In this document: one piece after another, positions 12,538 through 25,252 of the stretch | How the letters are laid out: each line of letters starts with the position of its first letter | How positions within the stretch are numbered: the stretch's first letter is position 1 | From: Phoronis australis | Lineage: Eukaryota > Phoronida > Phoronidae | DNA length: 64,000 bases | Direction: 5' to 3' | NCBI GenBank assembly: GCA_002633005.1 | Contig: NMRA01000598.1 | Location: forward strand, 6,198 to 70,197 | Position numbers and translations under genes: made by a program | Notes under the pieces: model-generated | What the model was told of the DNA's origin: nothing | Databases searched by the model: none | The model's input: only the letters and a program-made list of their open reading frames with translations

Positions 12538-13139
12538 CACGATTCTCGGGCCTATTTTTCCACAACACGTGGGTCAATTTTAACGAAAGTTGCAAATTTG
12601 AAATCCTCTTGGACTGAAGTAAAATCGCGTGCCAGGGTTTTTTGATAAATGGACCAGATTTTTAGTTATTAGACGGAAAGTGACCAAATGACAAAAAGTG
12701 GCGTGCTTGCCCCAACTCACACACAAAAAATGCCACAAAATCAAGATCATAATGATTTTGTACATATATTTGAAATGGATAAGTAGAATATTGCGTAAGG
12801 AAATAGTTGATGATGATCCCTGTGCATTTTGAAAAAAAATCGAAGTAAAATTGGATTTGTTGAAAATTAAAAAATACGATTTTTTTAAAAAAATAACTAC
12901 AAAAGAACATTTTCTTCGATTTTTGTCACTTTCAGAGTCATGTCTAACTAGTTAAAACTCCCTTTTTACTCATTTTAGTTAGAAACCTTGAGATTTGATC
13001 AGTGTATACACCTACCTTAAAGACGTCAGACTCATCTGAAGTCGTGCAAAGTGCCACGGAAGTTTGGAAGTATATCGGAATTACAGATGATTCTTGCCAG
13101 AGCTGGAGATAGGAGGTTGGACTGGCTGGCAAACCAATG

Positions 13140-15042
13140 GAAATGTGCCGTGATATATTTTACACATCGACATGAGTTTGGACTTGGCTTTAGACAAAAA
13201 TTGATGTGATGTTATCCAGAACACACAGCATATTCTCAGAGGTACAAACCAGGAACAAGCAAAACAGGATCTGATGTCATCTCTCACCCCACACCAAGTT
13301 TTGGTTGTAATGGATTTTGCAATGAAGTTCATACCCATCAGTTTCCGTGAAGCACAGTCCGAATGGTTTGGAAAAAAGGATCTCATGGCACGTGGTGGCT
13401 TGTATCACAAAGAAAGGTGAAACCCACCAGGTAAAAATATATCCTCAATTAGTATTCACGGTGTTGCAAAGTAATTCTCAGATGTGCTCAATATTAAACA
13501 GAAAGATAGTGATGAACAATGTTGTTGCCTTTACCTCTTTTTAGTATATTGATTTACTGTAACAGTACAAGATACAGGGAGTGTGCACTTAATATCTAGT
13601 CTTTTTCTTGCCATTTCCCAACAAAAGCTTGACAGTGATGCATTCTTTGTCTCTTAGTAGATTTTGCACACAAACCTTCATTTTAACTGAAGCCATTTTG
13701 TACTTATGGATGATTTCCATATCTTTGTGAAGGGGAAATTTCCACTTCCCTAGAAATGTTTTGAAGGAGCTACTGATATAATAACGTGCTGAGACGAACC
13801 ATGTTTGAAGTTGAGTGGTGTGATTGCGGTTTAGGTGGTAATAAGATGTAATAAGGTAGTTCTTTAAACAAGCTGACCTATTTGAGTTACATAATTGTTG
13901 TATTTCAGGTACATACTTACATCCATACTCTAGATGCCTGCAAGCAAGACTTTTTCACTGTTTGCTGTTTAACGCTAGATGTACTAAGGCAGGTGAAACC
14001 TAGGGATCCACAAATAACGAAAGCTCCGACAATGCCAATTGTTACCATTCAGCCGCCCTTCTGATTCATTTGTTCTACATTTGTCCATTCTGCACTACGA
14101 CTTCAGTGAAAGTCAGAAGGGAAAAAACATCTGTGACAGGAAAATCGCGCCCTTGAAATCCCATGCCAAGTACTTCGTCAATGAAGGCAACAAAATGCAG
14201 TCGACCTGAAACATGCGCTAGGGTCTAGAGGAGGTGTCAAAGCTGTTATGTGTCGGCATGCAGTGTGAATGCCCCAAAGGTCCTTCGCAAGCTCAGTATC
14301 CCAGGGATAAGTTTGTTGATAAACTTTAAGTATTCCGCCGATGGCATTCGAGCATGGAAGGCCTATAGAGTAGGGGAGGGAAAATTTGTCATCAACAAAT
14401 CATGTAAACTGTTGCCTCTGAAAAGTCGTGACCTTGCAACACTTGAGTGTTTTACAACTCCAAGGGTTGAGTCGGGACTGGTATCCCGTGAACGTCATAC
14501 GAAATTCACATGCACACATTGTGGGTGCTCGAAATACAGATGCTGAGCTAAATGAGCACTCGGATGTTGATGCTCATTCATCATCCCTCAAGAATGAGAC
14601 TCAGTTCGACCACATTTCAAGACAATCTGATATGTTATCTACTACCACAGCTGTATCATCACCAGAGTTGTCTGCCGTTTACGTTGTTGATAAAGTTGCC
14701 GCAGGATTGGTCCCTGAAAAGTATTAGAAAAGTGGTCCTCTTCTCTGAGAAGGTAAAGACTTAACCCAGTGATATATTTCCTGAAGGTGAACAGTCAGGC
14801 AGAAAACAACAGCCAGCTGAGGTTGTAAAGATGATGCGAGAGGCCAAGAATAAGCAAGGAAAAGTTTTCTCCTCTGAAGAGTGGGTGTCGGAGCAGCAGA
14901 TTGCTGGATTTTTCTCCCGTATGGTTGCCGTGTCTCGAATCCGAAATATTCAGAATATTGAAGGTGCTGATGCTGCTGCTGCCCACGAGTTTGCCTCAAA
15001 GAATGACTTGGAGCTTGAAGTCATGAATGAGTTATCATCATA
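13140..15042 (+). pseudogene. Decayed transposase-like gene (RSDNA / CDRKIAP family) with an intron
   Basis: Pieces in different frames line up, in order, with a large family of uncharacterised proteins I know from cnidarians and lancelets: LTPHQVLVVMDFAMKFIP (13270-13330), ISWHVVACITKKGE (13380-13425), DVLRQVKPRDPQ (about 13980-14010), SDNANCYHSAALL (about 14030), SESQKGKNICDRKIAPLKS (about 14105-14160), SIPGISLLINFKYSADGIRAW (about 14295-14355), a damaged C2H2-like CTHC segment (about 14510-14530), and a C-terminal tail with FSSEEWVSEQQIAGFFSR (about 14870-14930). The Asp in SDNA may be a catalytic residue of an RNase H-like fold (inference). There are at least four frameshifts and several stops. 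A canonical intron (GT at 13431, AG at 13907-13908) lies between KKGETHQ and VHTYIHT, so this is not a retrocopy. Confidence 0.7.
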
Positions 15043-17157
15043 AACTGTAGGGAATTATAAACATGTTTTAGTTGTTGTCTATTCTTATGATATTGTTGTG
15101 GTCATCATTATCGTAGTGAGGGGACTGGCGTCCACCCTGGGCGAAATTGGGAAACATGGAAGATGACGCAAATTCGGGGCTTCCATGGGGGAGAAATCTA
15201 AGTGGTGGCCGTTTGGGGAAAATAATCCAAGCCACTGATGGTCATCATTGAAATCTTCTGTCACTTTTTACTTGCGTTTTTCGTTTTGTGTCCAGCTTGA
15301 CACTCGTAAAGCATACTTTTTACATGATTGATTCTATTGAAACTACTGAGATTTTTGTAGGAGTGATTATCTAGTTTTGAGAAACGTCTATCTTAGACAT
15401 GTGTACTGAGCAAAATAAAAGGACTTTGTGTTTCAGTAGCTCTTGTTTCCTTCAAGCAAAATGCAGTTTTTTGAAGTGTTGTGTGGAAATGCATCATACA
15501 CTAAACCTAGCATACCTTCAAGAAGCTGTGGTTTTGAGTCCGCCGCTTGAACGGAATTTACATATTGTGAAACTTTTAGCTGGTAAGTCGCAACAACACC
15601 CAATTACTTAAATACTGGTTTGGAAAGCCGCTATCTTGGATATCACTGAAAGTATTATGTATCCGTACCTGTTATTTTTCTGAAATTGCAAATTCCATTG
15701 GCGCACCGCCACCATGCTCGGCTGATTTTGTGTAGTACAAGAAGCATTGCGTGACACTTTGCATGTCCAATAACACGACACTTCTGCTCGTATCCACCGT
15801 CCTCTTTTCACTTGTGATCTCAAAGATCTTGATTAGTTTGAGTGTTGACTTTGCTAACAGTTTGAGAGGACTTTTTCAAGCGCATATACAGGGATTTGTT
15901 CAGGAGGTCTGAAAATGGACCAGCATGCACTGCAGACAGTGCGTGGGATTCTTAGTCAATTACGGTGTTTGAAAACTGAATAAGCAATGGGTAATGGGCA
16001 CCCTTGATAAGAATAAAATCTGCTTCTCTGAAGTATAAGATGGTGATGGATTTGTATTATTAACTCATAAGTACATTAAACTTGACTTTTTGGTTTTTGT
16101 AATCCTATAACAAATTTTTATTTCTCCCCCAGCAAAACTGAAAATCCGCGAAGAAAAAATCTCTCATACAGCTTCCCATGATCTCCTTCGTCACTGATGC
16201 AGCAAAACGAATGATATTTGTTCTATTTGGCATGTTAGTCGATAGTTAATTGCACACTCGAGTAGCGCCTCCTAGAGTCTTTTAATCAAACTGACAGTCA
16301 CAGATTGGCAGAAAAGTGTGTAAGTGAGTTATGTAAAAAACTGACTGAACAAAAACTATGAAAGAGACAAGATTTTTTATTCTTGCGTTGGACTGAACAA
16401 AGACAGCTGTAACAGATGGAAGTTAACTCATGTTCCAAAACAATCCGATATAGATTTGGGAGAGTGATAAAAATGCGTAAAATGGCCTTAATATTAAGTA
16501 GTGAAAATGATGTTTTTGTAGGCTAAAATGGGAGGACATAAAAAATCAACAAATCCACCCGAACTAGTTTTTCTTGTATGTTATTCTTTCTTCTTTCTGC
16601 TATATAGTTATTTTTTGAATAGCGTGAAGCGATGATGTGCTGTTGCTGACAAAAGTCATCTACTTCCAAGTACAATTATTTGCTATTTTACAGAAAAAGT
16701 ACAAAGTGGTGGTAAAAAGAGTTAAAGAAAACTCGGAAACTTTTAAAAATTCAGGCTTAGGCTTCTTTTGACAAGTCCAGCTGATGTGCTAAGTTTAAAA
16801 AAAATTGGTGCTTTTGCATATATAGCCCACCATCTGGTTTTTATATGCAATTGCTCTTAATTCGTTTGTGGCACCAATTTTGAAATTACGGTCATCTGTT
16901 TGGGGTTACAAAAATTTTGGTAATGATGAAAATATCCAAAACGGAGCCATGCGTTTTTATTTAGGGTCAACCGAATTACAGCCACTCATGCTGTTAGTGG
17001 TGACATGGGGTGGGACACCTCCGAAAATAGATTTAATTTGAATACGCTGCATCTTTGGAACAAAGTGGTGACCACATGTGGTGATAGGTTCCTGAAGAAA
17101 GTATTTCTATGGGACTAATCTTTTGGTAGAAAGGGTTGGATAAACGGAATCAAAAAT
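15043..17157. other. No recognisable gene
   Basis: AT-rich, with short open frames only. The right part may hold further 5' sequence of the LINE that follows, but I could not read reverse-transcriptase motifs in it. Confidence 0.4.
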
Positions 17158-17815
17158 TTGTTTAACATAACTGGCATGCATTCCTGTTTTCAAAATTTGA
17201 CTACTTGCAACATAGTAGATGCTAGAAACAAACTATTTGAATACTCAAAACATGCTTTGGGTGAGTCTGTTGTAACAAAACCCAAGTTAAGAACCTACAT
17301 TTTATTTAAGCACGAGTTTTTATCTGAGCCGTATGTAAAGATTAATTGATATCGTTCCGAGCGATCTCTTCTGGCTCAGCCTAGAGCCGGAAATTTCCCA
17401 GTGCACTTGGAAACTGGTCGTTATGTAAACACTCCTGTAAGTGAACGACTTTGCTTGTTGTGATTCTGGTTCTGTGGAGGATGAGGTACATGTTGTGCTT
17501 GATTGTTCCCTTTATAATTCACGGATGTCTATTCTGTTTCACTTCAAATCCCGAGCTTTGCAGAATTCAGAAGATTAGATATTATGTTAAAACTACTATT
17601 TCAGTATTTCCCTTGGCAATTTACCAAATATATCAAGTCTGCTTTTGAACTTAGAAACCGACGCATTTATGGCAGGCCTACATCTGAGTTGTGTGGTTAA
17701 AGTGAATAATAAGCCCAACTGGGCTGGGTACTTATCTTTCTTACGAATGGTGTACCTATAACTGTTTGTATTAATTGTACTTGTCGCTATAGCAAATAAA
17801 TACTACTACTACTAT
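17158..17815 (+). mobile_element. 3' end of a non-LTR retrotransposon (LINE), degraded
   Basis: Two frames encode the C-terminal region of a LINE ORF2: first KLRTYILFKHEF, then RAGNFPVHLETGR and SERLCLLCD, then VEDEVHVVLDCSLYNSR. The R-x-G...GR...ER.C..C...VEDE.H....C..Y...R order is the zinc-knuckle tail seen in CR1/L2/I-type elements. A frameshift lies near 17459 and a stop near 17349. After the coding part comes a short untranslated region and a (TAC)n-like tail from about 17802, typical of LINEs that end in short repeats rather than a poly(A). The clade cannot be set from this fragment. Confidence 0.75.
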
Positions 17816-18203
17816 ATCGTGTTTATATACGCCTAGACTCGTGCATCTTAAGCGCACCAAAATCTATCTCTTCAATCGCAGAAATTAGATTGACCTGTGG
17901 AGGGAACATGGAACTGGGGGAAAATAGAGCGATAGTCTACGAGGGAACACTGGGATTTCCGGGGCGTGATGGGGTAGGTGAGAACACTGGGATTACCGGG
18001 GTGTNAAATACTACTAATACTATATCGTGTTTATATACGCCTAGACTCGTGCATCTTAAGCGCACCAAAATCTATCTCTTCAATCGCAGAAATTAGATTG
18101 ACCTGTGGAGGGAACATGGCACTGGGGGAACATAGAGCGATAGTCTACGAGGGAACACTGGGATTTCCGGGGCGTGATGGGGTAGGTGAGAACAGAGGGA
18201 TTA
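17798..18203. repeat. Direct duplication of about 200 bp around a single N
   Basis: The stretch that begins TATATCGTGTTTATATACG at about 17813 recurs right of the N at 18005 with only a few substitutions (for example tggaactggg versus tggcactggg). The break falls exactly on the N, so this is probably a scaffold join that kept both haplotype ends, not a biological duplication. Confidence 0.85.
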
Positions 18204-18449
18204 CCGGGGTGTGATGGGTAGGTGGGAACAGAGGGTCAGGGGAACATCAGTTGTGGAAAATACAGCTGGTAAATGTCGGGAAAGTTGGAGAAATATCGAG
18301 GAGGGGTAAGGTTCATCTTGGCAAAGCTGGAGTTGAACAAAATAGATCTAAAGCATGGTTTTTGGCTTGTATTAAAGTACCAATGTAAACTAACCTGGAG
18401 TCTGTGATCTTGTGATTATTCTTTTTTCAATATTCATTGACATGTCAGC

Positions 18450-18735
18450 AGGGGGCCCATATTTTGAGAAATTTCTTCACTGAATAGTAATCATCGAATT
18501 GGTTCTAGAAATCCGTGACTCATTTAAGTGACTATTGCTGACATGGGACGGAATACAAAAAGTCATTGGACAGTTGATGGATCAAGTTACGTGTATATTC
18601 CACCAGGCCAAAAAGGACCATGTCGAAATGGTTCTCAAAATCCGCGGCTCCCTGTAATTGACTACTGGCGACATTGGAGGGAACATGAAGTCAATGGAGT
18701 GCTGGTTGACTTGCATGTAGTTTGGCTCACTTCAA
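18450..18735 (+). repeat. Imperfect direct repeat of about 135 bp
   Basis: GGTTCTAGAAATCCGTGACTC...GACTATTGCTGACATGGGACGGAA is echoed by GGTTCTCAAAATCCGCGGCTC...GACTACTGGCGACATTGGAGGGAA about 130 bp further on. An 83-codon open frame covers part of it but matches nothing I know. Confidence 0.5.
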
Positions 18736-18779
18736 CCAAAAATGTGCCAGACCTATTCTATCAGTTTAGTTTATTTTAA

Positions 18780-20690
18780 TTTGTAAACAAGTGTGGGGTA
18801 AATGTGAATGTAAACATGTCATCAATTTAGTTTGCTTGAATTAACTGATAAGTGTAGGACCATGCATGACGTAATGTCTCCAAACCAAATGAATATAGAT
18901 CCTGCATACATTAGATTCCCCAATGACGTCAATAGAGACAGAGTCAATATATAGAACAAATGACGTTCTAGTGTGAGGGTTCAACAATAGCAAATTGAAT
19001 ATGTAACATTCCAAGATGCCAAAATGGGATATTCAATCAGACCAAACGATAGCTGCTAGTAAACCGGAAGTGATTTTCATGGCAGGGTTATTACAACCAG
19101 ACATCAGGGGTTCATTTAATTGTTATTTGGCTATTTTAAGGTAGCACTGAACAGTGTGCCCCTAAACAGGCTGATATCAGGTAACAGAGGTTCATTTAGT
19201 TCATTGGTATTTTGCCATGTTAAGCAGGCTGATATCAGATCAGTTCTTTGGTGTAGTCCACTGAAATCTCATGCGCGCACCCAGGGGGTGGGAGTGGGGT
19301 CGAACGAGAACCTCCATTTGATAAAGTGGGCAAAAAGGTCTGCCTCAGAAAAAATACTTCAAAAAAGGTAGATACCAGACAAAAGTCCACTGAAAGACGG
19401 GTACTATCAAAATTCGGTGACGCGCTATTTATTTCTCGGAACGTACTCCGTGAATCTTACTGTTGTAAAATGTCCACTTTCCGAAAATTCAAGCCCGCTC
19501 ATTTTTAAACTGGGTGCGCTCATGAATCGGTCCCATGCTATAACTTAACTTAATGAGATTCCATCTGTATTACCGACTCAAGTCACAGACAATGGGCCAT
19601 TAATTCACAAAGTTACTGATGGTTGCTAACCTCATTTTCAAGCGGCTGGTGGGTTTTGATAAATCTTATTGGTAAAGGAGAGACAATTCTACATGTAGGT
19701 ACTACAGTCAGGAATAAGATGATGAGACACATTTTATCAGAGTAAAATGCCTAATTTTATTTTCGTGTGAAGTCAGCTATACAGTTCGAAATGCAGCAAT
19801 AACAATGTATTTGAATGGTTTTAAAATATAATTGGTGTGTTCTACACTTGTTAACGTCTGTTCAGATGGTTGCATGTGCTCATGTCGTTAACATTGTGTT
19901 TTTGTCTCTTCCTAAGTCAAAGCGTGATTAAACACACTTGTCCAAGGCCAGTTAAAGTTGAAGACATCTATTGATTGGGTGACAGCAATTTTGTAATTAT
20001 AAAGTTTGCTTGCAAAGTCTTAGAGCAAACTCGGGTTAAATCTGTTAATTGGTGACACAGATCAAAGTTTGATAGTAAGAGAAGGTTTACGCAGTCACCT
20101 GAAGGCAGAAGCGACCATTTTTTTAAATCACTGACTCGAGCTCCTTTGCCCAAAATATAACCATACACTGTGTGTGTTCGTATTTAGGCTCATGCCCCTT
20201 TATGTGGAACAGCACCCAAATCTGGAATTTGTCACATGCGCCTTTTAGCAAAGCATTTAAGTCACTGAGTCTGAAAGTAAATCATTGGCATATTCTCCTA
20301 TACGCAAAACTAAACTCATTATTCTGGCTATAGGGGGCGTGTGCCAAAATACGCAAGTGTCCTCATTACTGTAGGCCAATGAAGAAAACTAAATGCATTG
20401 TGTGATAATCCATCCATAGGAACTGAGTTGTTCTTAGTTGGGGTTATTGTTAGACCTGAAGAGTCTCTTGTTCCTGAGGTCACAACACGATTCTTACAGT
20501 TTTGGTTGTTTCAAAATTAATGCCAGATACACCTCTGGCCGTATCCGGTATTTAGTGAACGACGCGAAGGGGAACTCGTTGTTATACGACGAAATCAAGA
20601 ACTATTTATTTTTATTTTTATTTTTATATTACGTTATCAGGCTGACATGTTTAATACAACCATTGAATAACCCATTTAGTTGTTCAACGC
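18780..20690. other. No recognisable gene
   Basis: Only short open frames, without recognisable domains. A perfect TGACGTCA occurs at about 18923 with no gene start beside it. Confidence 0.4.
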
Positions 20691-20699
20691 GTGCTGAAT

Positions 20700-20795
20700 A
20701 GCATTTTGGCGGGAACCCGAGCTCGGATTCAAACACGTTTCGCGAGTATTTTGAGCAGTCGGCATAACCGCTGCGCCATTCACTCTCCGGCCAAC
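20700..20795 (-). repeat. tRNA-derived SINE head
   Basis: On the minus strand an A box TGGCGCAGCGG (complement of 20768-20778) is followed 33 nt later by a B-box-like GTTTGAATCC (complement of 20725-20734). This is the spacing of a pol III type 2 promoter. The sequence does not fold into a clean tRNA, so a SINE head is more likely than a tRNA gene. Confidence 0.55.
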
Positions 20796-20869
20796 GCCCG
20801 GAAGTCGATCGAGAACGAAATTTGACGTGAGAAGGGTTCGTATTATTTTAAAATTAGTGACATAACACC

Positions 20870-21017
20870 ATGGTATAAATTGATTGCTACATGTTCTCAG
20901 TCGCTATAATCCCTCTTGTCCGTCTAGAGCCCTCGTGGGTTTTAAAATTTCCTCCATAACCCACCATGTCTCTAGATTACTGGGGATAACAACTTTGCAT
21001 TGTAATAATCTATATTT
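20870..21017. mobile_element. Diverged fold-back MITE (relative of 26613-26775)
   Basis: It contains GTCTAGAGCCCTCGTGGGTTTTAAAATTTC, its mirrored half (ataacccaccatgtctctagat) and GTAATAATCTATA at the end. These are the same words in the same order as the hairpin element at 26.6 kb, but with more mismatches. Confidence 0.55.
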
Positions 21018-21062
21018 AATTTTACTGACTTGAGAAGAAAACGTTAATATCCGCATACATAC

Positions 21063-21235
21063 ATGTATGCACATGCGCATTTGTGGATGGGGTCAGTTAC
21101 AATACAAAACATCCACATCCAAATACATACACACATGCACACTTGTGAATGGGGTCAGTTACAATACAAAACATTCACACCCAAATGCATTCACTCATGC
21201 GCACTTATGGTAGGGGTCGGTTACAACTCAAAACT
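21063..21235. repeat. Tandem repeat, three copies of 62 bp
   Basis: The word GGGGTCAGTTACAA (GGGGTCGGTTACAA in the last unit) starts at 21089, 21151 and 21213, and CACATGCGCA-type words precede each. Confidence 0.88.
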
Positions 21236-21890
21236 AAACTGCCTCAAAATAGAATATATTGGGGAATCATCTGCTCGAATTTTGGATCATTTTACTAAAA
21301 CATTTTTTAATTTTGAAATACCCAAAGATTTAATTTTGAAGTATGTCAAATTGGGCGTCCTGTATTTATGATCCTGCCAATAAATGTGGAATTTCCTAAG
21401 CATACAGTTAGATTAATTGCGTATTGTCCTTCAATCTTCCAAAATATGTCTGAAGTTGAAAGCTCTGATGAGCTTCCGGTTTTGGGTAGTATCCTCCGCA
21501 ACCTTTTTACAAAAGTATACACAGATATGTAAAATTACGTTGCTGGTGTTAACCGATGTATGAAATTACATGTAATACGAAACCATGCCAATCAAGTACC
21601 AGTAGTGTATTTTAAAGAATAAGAACATGTACAAACCTTTCACAGCCAATCAGGAGATGCATCAATACTAAGGCGAGTTTACCACTTTTATTCATGTTTT
21701 GGCTTTTTATCAATAGAATTAATTACACGAGAACACGTTTATGTTTTCTCTAAAATGACAACTGACATTTGGAAGACTATTGCCTGTGATCCATTTCTTA
21801 AGACCATAAAACAAGTGAAAGGTGGAGATTGATCCATTAATATCTAACAAATTACAAATGTGACTAATAACTTTTTAAATCACTGGATGT
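21236..21890. other. No recognisable gene
   Basis: AT-rich sequence without a recognisable coding segment. Confidence 0.4.
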
Positions 21891-21892
21891 GA

Positions 21893-22105
21893 AATATTAC
21901 ATTGTTATATATTAATGTCTTGTTGTTTTATGGTAGAGTTGTTACCTAGCTTATCTTAGTTTATATTGCATTGTTATCTATTAATGTCTTGTTGTTATAT
22001 GGTAGAGTTGTTACCTAGCTTATCTTAGTTGATATTACATTGTTATCTATTAATGCCTTGTTGTTATATGGTAGAGTTGTTACCTAGCTTATCTTAGTCT
22101 ATATT
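21893..22105. repeat. Tandem repeat, three copies of 69 bp
   Basis: GTTACCTAGCTTATCTTAG starts at 21941, 22010 and 22079. The units are over 90 percent alike by eye. Confidence 0.92.
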
Positions 22106-22109
22106 ACAC

Positions 22110-22785
22110 CCATTCACTGAACTGAATTAATTAGACTCTAATTATTGTATTTCATTTGTATTGACTTATTTTCCACGTATATTTTTGTTAGATTAGACTA
22201 GGTAACTTAGATCGTTTCTCTCAGATAAGCAAAGATTACGTCTCAATATTGTACTTCATATGCCATCCCATTGCGACAAGTACCCGGGTTTGCTTAGTCA
22301 CTTCTAGCCTAAACATATCTTATTTATATGTACAATAACAAGTAAACATTTCTGTAGTTATGTTACCTCTTTCATCTTTCTACAGTTGGAAATTCAGAAG
22401 GCTATAGGCCTACGTTGCCGGACGGCAGCGCTTGAAAGTCTGATGTCAGTTGCGTGTTTCTCATAAAACCTGTTTTTTTGAGTAATTAATGACTATCAAC
22501 GTTAAAAGGCGTGGTACAATTTTGTGATAGGCCCATCTCATTCATGAGTTAGGAGGAATTTGGTGCATAATCTGTGCCTATGCTATTTATTGCTTGTTTG
22601 ATGTACATACGTTCTTATTGATTAAGGGATATGTATGAGCCATAACTGTACTTGACGTAACATCAAGACACGGTTACATTCTTATTGAGAAGTAATAATC
22701 AGATGTTAAAATCATTGTTCTGAAATCGAATATTATAGAGGATTCCATTCTGTTAACATTTGTCATCTTAGATATACATGATTAC
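22110..22785. other. No recognisable gene
   Basis: AT-rich spacer between two minisatellites. Nothing supported. Confidence 0.4.
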
Positions 22786-22789
22786 AGGA

Positions 22790-22995
22790 TGAGGTCAATG
22801 TCAGTTTAGCGATGTTTTACACATTGTTCCCACACAAACAGAACGTGTACAGATAGCCTGGTTTAATGTCATTTTAGCTATGTTGTACACATGGTTCCCA
22901 CACAGCAGAACGTGTACATATAGCCTGGTTTATTGTCATTTTAGCTATGTTGTACAAATGGTTACCACACAACAGAACGTGATCATATTGCCTGG
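22790..22995. repeat. Tandem repeat, three copies of 67 bp
   Basis: The word TAGCCTGGTTT (ttgcctggttt in the last unit) recurs at 22854, 22921 and 22988. Each unit also holds GTCATTTTAGCTATGTTGTA and ACAGAACGTG. Confidence 0.9.
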
Positions 22996-22999
22996 TTTC

Positions 23000-24305
23000 T
23001 TGGGGTTCACGACATCACTGCGCATTGTAAGTCATCTGGCTGTTTGTGTGACATGTTTGTTTAATCTTTTTATAAGGTCGACTACTATTGAACTGCTCAA
23101 GTCTCATTTTACCGACAACGATACATGTACGTCAAGACCCCTTTAAAGCACCGTTCCTGGTTAACGGTATTATTGAAGGACAATATGTCCGCATTTCAAA
23201 AATAAGTCAAAGTTCTGAGATGTGATTCTTTCTGTTATCCTCTAACATAACATAATAGCGGAGTTGCAACCGAATCGATTTAACGATTGCGCATGTCCGG
23301 AAATTAGGGTGCGCAAAGGCTACTGGGATTGTTGATGGTAAACGGGATGACCGACTGGTTTGCACGACGTGTAATTTGTGTGCATTAAACTACGCTGCTG
23401 TATGTAATTCTGCCGCTATTCGCCCTAATTAGCGCCCATGGCTCAACAAGTGCCCCAACGCGTTTTCAGACTTTGCTAAAGTAAGCGCCCAGCCCATGAA
23501 CTACATGCGAAAAATGCCCTTACCTACAGTTCTAACGTCTCCAATTTATCAATTGAAAGATCCGACAGCCTGAATTTGTAACGGACCACGAGCCTCACCG
23601 TTATGTCCGTATACACTTCAAACTTACGCCGCGATTCAAAAAGAACGCAGAAGTTTTGCTGCTCTTGCGAGGGATGTGCCCCACTACGCGGGTCTGGACT
23701 TTGAAAACAGACACAGCGTACTTGTCAAAGAGCGGGATTGCATTGTTTCTTTCCAGTACAGATCTTCTCCGGCCTCAAACTTCTTTGTGCATGTGAAAAC
23801 CGTGAATCGAAGACTAATAAAAAAAACTCGACCAGTGTTAGCACGCGACCAAGAAGCGCGCGCTGCATAATGTACCGACTGTCATCGAAGATTAATCGGG
23901 TAACATAGCATCGGCAAATAAATATTGGCACTAATTTCCGAAAGTTTCCAATACCGTAAAAAGCTTCTGCATTATTTTTAAGAGAAATTATTTAACTAAT
24001 CATAATTGGTGTTTTTAAGGTCAAAATGACCCACTTCGCACCCTTACACCCCAAATCTTCCGGGAAATAGCTGTTACACTACGGTCACGCATCCACTCAC
24101 CCGGCGACTCAATGAGTGACATGTCGGTCTTACCGAAAAAATTCTCGAACGTTTTTAGCAGATGAGGCCAGCAAGTGCTAAGCCGTAAATATTAAAACAC
24201 GCTCTGCTTGACTGCTTGACTTATTTTTTTTTTGGATACAATGCACACCTAGATCATTACATTACTCTGGCAAATGAACTCTGACAAGCACACGCACGCT
24301 TACTC
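23000..24305. other. No recognisable gene
   Basis: Mixed-composition sequence with short open frames only (the longest, 23676-23870, is unlike any family I know). Confidence 0.4.
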
Positions 24306-24311
24306 TCACAC

Positions 24312-24672
24312 ACACGCATACAAACTTCAAAACAAACGTCACGTGACAACAACATGTGTTCCCACAGAGATTTTTCTCGGGTTGCGTGCTACAATCTAGC
24401 GTAGATTTGGACTTAATCTGCAGTTAATCCAGACTTCACAAGAACTTAAAAATCTTAGAGACGCTATTTGGAAAACTTGAGGAGGATTTCAGGTAATTTG
24501 TTGAGTCAAAGCTGTATTCTTATTTAAGAATTCAAGCCCTATCGACGATTGCGAGACCAGCAGCTACGCATTTGTCGGCAAGATTTCGCCCTGGAACTTC
24601 AACAAAATTTTATGAAAAATGATCGTAATTTAACAACGAATTTTGATAGCAATGTACCACAATTTTGTAGAA
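24312..24672 (+). repeat. Dispersed repeat, copy 1
   Basis: It shares long near-identical words with 28033-28165 and 28412-28705: AAACAAACGTCACGTGACAA, TTTGGACTTAATC, GGTAATTTGTTGAGTC and CACAATTTTGTAGAAAG, all in the same order. No terminal repeats or coding capacity could be read, so the class is unknown. Confidence 0.8.
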
Positions 24673-24736
24673 AGTAAATAATAATAATCTGCACGCTTTA
24701 TCTTAGCGCGTAATGCATATAGTGTGCATACGTTAA

Positions 24737-25252
24737 GTGAGTCGACCCAGAACAGGTGATTGTGCAGAGGCATTATCCTCAAAATTGCTCATGTTGGCTT
24801 GGTTCTGGTCAAGCGAAAACAAGTTTTTTTTTCACTACCAACCGCCGTGGAGTATTTGTTACTGTTTCTTTGAAGGGAGATATTGTTGGGCAGTTTCTAA
24901 GATACGTTTTCTTGCCGCCCTCAAAATGAGCGCTGCACACTTTATGCTACGAAGTCGGAAAGAATTCACGAAGTCGGCCTTTGCTACCAGCTCTACCGAT
25001 GTCTCTGACCCATGTTTAACGCAGTTCTTGATCCTTGGGAAACAGGTAGTAACTAAATTTTTTATTTCGCTAACTGGTATTATAGCATGCCAGGCACACA
25101 ACACGTATAACCTCCCTGTGGCCGGTTCGCCCCCACGCTTGCCGACGTACTTGTTTACCAGCTTAACCACAATGCAACATTCTGACAAATTTCCAATATG
25201 GCGGCGTTGCAACTCCGCTATTGTGCGAACCGCGTGGGCATTGGCAAAATAA
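24737..25252. other. Long two-strand open stretch, unrecognised
   Basis: A 171-codon frame on the plus strand and a 117-codon frame on the minus strand (24859-25212) overlap. The segment is richer in GC than its surroundings. Neither translation resembles a family I know. It may be a transposon relic or a CpG-richer region near a promoter; I cannot decide. Confidence 0.2.

Noticed and set aside
12132-12645. Open frames across the first gap
   Set aside because: They consist mostly of N; the flanks give no recognisable peptide.
24737-25252. 171-codon open frame as a protein-coding gene
   Set aside because: No similarity to any family I know, an overlapping open frame on the opposite strand and no splice context. 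Listed only as an unrecognised open stretch.
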